Source: Methylobacteriaceae bacterium
GTDB lineage: Bacteria > Pseudomonadota > Alphaproteobacteria > Rhizobiales > Beijerinckiaceae
Direction: 5' to 3'
Assembly (NCBI GenBank): GCA_031272615.1
Contig: JAISTL010000207.1
Location: 1 to 6,061 of the forward strand
Length of the DNA: 6,061 bases
A program made the position numbers and the translations under genes. Position 1 is the first letter of the stretch. The number at the start of each line of letters is the position of its first letter. This document shows positions 4,863 to 6,061 of this stretch, piece after piece. The notes beneath the pieces were generated by a model. That model did no database searches and was not told the origin of the DNA. It saw nothing but the letters and a program-made list of their open reading frames with translations.

Positions 4863-5558
4863 ATGGCGCAACCGAGAAACATTATCGTATTCACCATTCT
4901 CGCCGCAGTGGTGTTTCTGATTCTCACACCGGAGAACCAGACTGTTTTCGGCCTGAACAAGAACCAGTTCGCCGCGACGGTGTTTTCCATGTCGCTGCTG
5001 CTGTGGGTGGCGTTGCGGGTGCTGCCGGATTACCGGTTTCGGCCGGGCACTGCCGCCAGGCATCTGATGATATGGGTCGGTTTGTTCTTCGCGTTGATCA
5101 TCGGCTACACCTATTATGAAGACATGGGCTTCGCCGGCCGGCGGGTGATGGGTGAACTGCAACCCGGGCGGGCGACGGAGGGAAGCAACGGCGAACTTGT
5201 GTTTGTCCAAAGCCAAAACGGGCATTTCATCATCAACGCTCTGGTGGACGGAAAACCGGTGGCGTTCATGCTCGACACCGGCGCGTCCGACACCGTTCTC
5301 ACCTATGAAACCGCGAAAATCCTCGGTATCGATATCCCGCCGGAGCGCTTCACGACCCGTGTTTCAACCGCCAACGGCGAAACAACGACCGCTTTCACCC
5401 GGGTGGGGAGATTGGCGGTCGGGTCGATCATCTTCGACAATTTCCGCGTTGCGGTCTCCCAGCCCGGACAACTCGAAGACAATCTCCTCGGCATGAGTTT
5501 CCTCAACCGCATCGGCTCGTGGTCCGTCCAGGGGCGGCGCCTGACGCTGAACCCCTAA
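4863..5558 (+). CDS. TIGR02281-type retropepsin-like aspartic protease, membrane-anchored
   Basis: Inner-membrane single-lobe aspartic protease of 231 residues, which would have to dimerise to form its active site. Three hydrophobic segments (about 7-22, 37-54 and 67-83) precede a C-terminal domain (about 112-231) with the catalytic DTGAS (138-142), hydrophobic-hydrophobic-Gly LLGMSF (208-213) and the ending NRIGSWSVQGRRLTL. This is the architecture of the alphaproteobacterial family that includes Rickettsia APRc. Substrates in free-living species are unknown to me. The ATG at 4863 is preceded by a modest AGAAAGAG (4846-4853). It is transcribed away from cobT, and its TAA (5556-5558) overlaps the stop of the convergent permease gene. 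All expected motifs are intact, so it is predicted to be active. Confidence 0.9.
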   Translation: MAQPRNIIVFTILAAVVFLILTPENQTVFGLNKNQFAATVFSMSLLLWVALRVLPDYRFRPGTAARHLMIWVGLFFALIIGYTYYEDMGFAGRRVMGELQPGRATEGSNGELVFVQSQNGHFIINALVDGKPVAFMLDTGASDTVLTYETAKILGIDIPPERFTTRVSTANGETTTAFTRVGRLAVGSIIFDNFRVAVSQPGQLEDNLLGMSFLNRIGSWSVQGRRLTLNP

Positions 5559-6061
5559 AGCAGGGTGTAAACGAAACGGGCGCACACCAACAGCAGGAAA
5601 CAGCCGAAATACACCTCAAGCCTGCGCTTGGACAAGCGGTGGGACAGATTGGCGCCGTAGGGAGCCAGCAGAATCGAGGTCGGCGACAACGCCAGAAAGC
5701 CGAGCAGCGACACGTAGCCCAACGCCAGGGGAAACTGCAGCGCGATGACGCCCGGGAACTTCTCCGCCACATGCCAGCCGGCAACGATATAGCCGAGCAC
5801 CCCGGGAAAGGCGATGAGGGACCCGACTCCGGAGGATGTGGCGACGGCGTTGTGAATCGGCTTGTTGTAGAGCGCCAGCACCAGGTTGGCGAACTGACCG
5901 CCGCCGATGCCGAGCAAAGACGACAGAAACCCGATGACGCCGCCGATGCCCGCCAGAACCGGCGTGCCCGGCAGATCATCGGCGAGGCGCCAGCTTTCCC
6001 TGGCGAACAACAGGCGCATGGCCATGATGAAGACGAACACGGTGAAGAAGCATTTCAGAAA
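5555..6061 (-). CDS. TauE/SafE family membrane permease, 5' end outside the window
   Basis: C-terminal half (168 residues) of a polytopic inner-membrane transporter of the TauE/SafE (former DUF81) family, linked to export of sulfite, sulfoacetate or other organic anions. The reading frame stays open to the right edge, so the start is outside. The second family repeat begins at about 5960 with AGIGGVIGFLSSLLGIGGG, followed by KPIHNAVATSS and LIAFPGVLGYIVAGW; several hydrophobic helices follow and the protein ends FVYTLL. GIGGG and the HxAVATSS region are typical of the family. GTG (6040) and ATG codons in the visible part are internal, since the upstream FLKCFFT is family-like helix. Its TAG (5555-5557) overlaps the protease TAA. 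The substrate cannot be told from this part. Confidence 0.88.
   Translation of the reverse strand, partial: FLKCFFTVFVFIMAMRLLFARESWRLADDLPGTPVLAGIGGVIGFLSSLLGIGGGQFANLVLALYNKPIHNAVATSSGVGSLIAFPGVLGYIVAGWHVAEKFPGVIALQFPLALGYVSLLGFLALSPTSILLAPYGANLSHRLSKRRLEVYFGCFLLLVCARFVYTLL

Noticed and set aside
3509..5119. Long plus-strand open frame of 536 codons across cobT
   Set aside because: It is antisense to a clear CobT coding sequence, is rich in Arg, Pro and His with no recognisable domain, and starts inside another gene; GC-rich codon bias explains it.

Overview
The window looks like chromosomal DNA of a GC-rich alphaproteobacterium. The best lineage marker is a three-helix membrane-anchored retropepsin-like protease of the TIGR02281/APRc type, which is typical of that class. 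A CobT homologue, an alphaproteobacterial-type uracil-DNA glycosylase and small membrane-anchored thermonucleases fit the same picture. I cannot name a genus.

Layout. Positions 1-331 hold no gene: this AT-rich stretch carries a palindrome, a perfect DnaA-box sequence, three GC-rich palindromes and a candidate promoter for the next gene. Positions 377-1219 (+) encode a regulator close to E. coli DeoR. Positions 1326-1558 (+) hold a DUF433 antitoxin-like gene broken by two +1 frameshifts, and 1555-1600 may be the stub of its DUF5615 toxin partner. From 4681 down to 1599 runs a same-strand (-) cluster: cobT, thermonuclease paralogue B, a collapsed glycosylase remnant, thermonuclease paralogue A, and an intact uracil-DNA glycosylase. 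Spacing is 50 bp, then three short overlaps, so this is probably one transcript. Positions 4863-5558 (+) encode the retropepsin-like protease, divergent from cobT. Its stop overlaps the stop of a TauE/SafE-type permease read from the other strand, which runs off the right edge.

Main observations. The thermonuclease-glycosylase pair is a tandem duplication in which one unit decayed. Paralogue B keeps its fold, membrane anchor, length and all five cysteines but has changed three of the five residues that form the staphylococcal nuclease active site, so it is predicted to be inactive. Its glycosylase partner is reduced to a small open frame that still carries a 22-bp stretch identical to the intact gene. 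The CobT homologue has substitutions in both usual catalytic-glutamate motifs. Together with the dead DUF433/DUF5615 module, this gives a locus with several decayed or functionally drifting genes. I see no RNA genes, CRISPR array, insertion sequence or cobalamin riboswitch.
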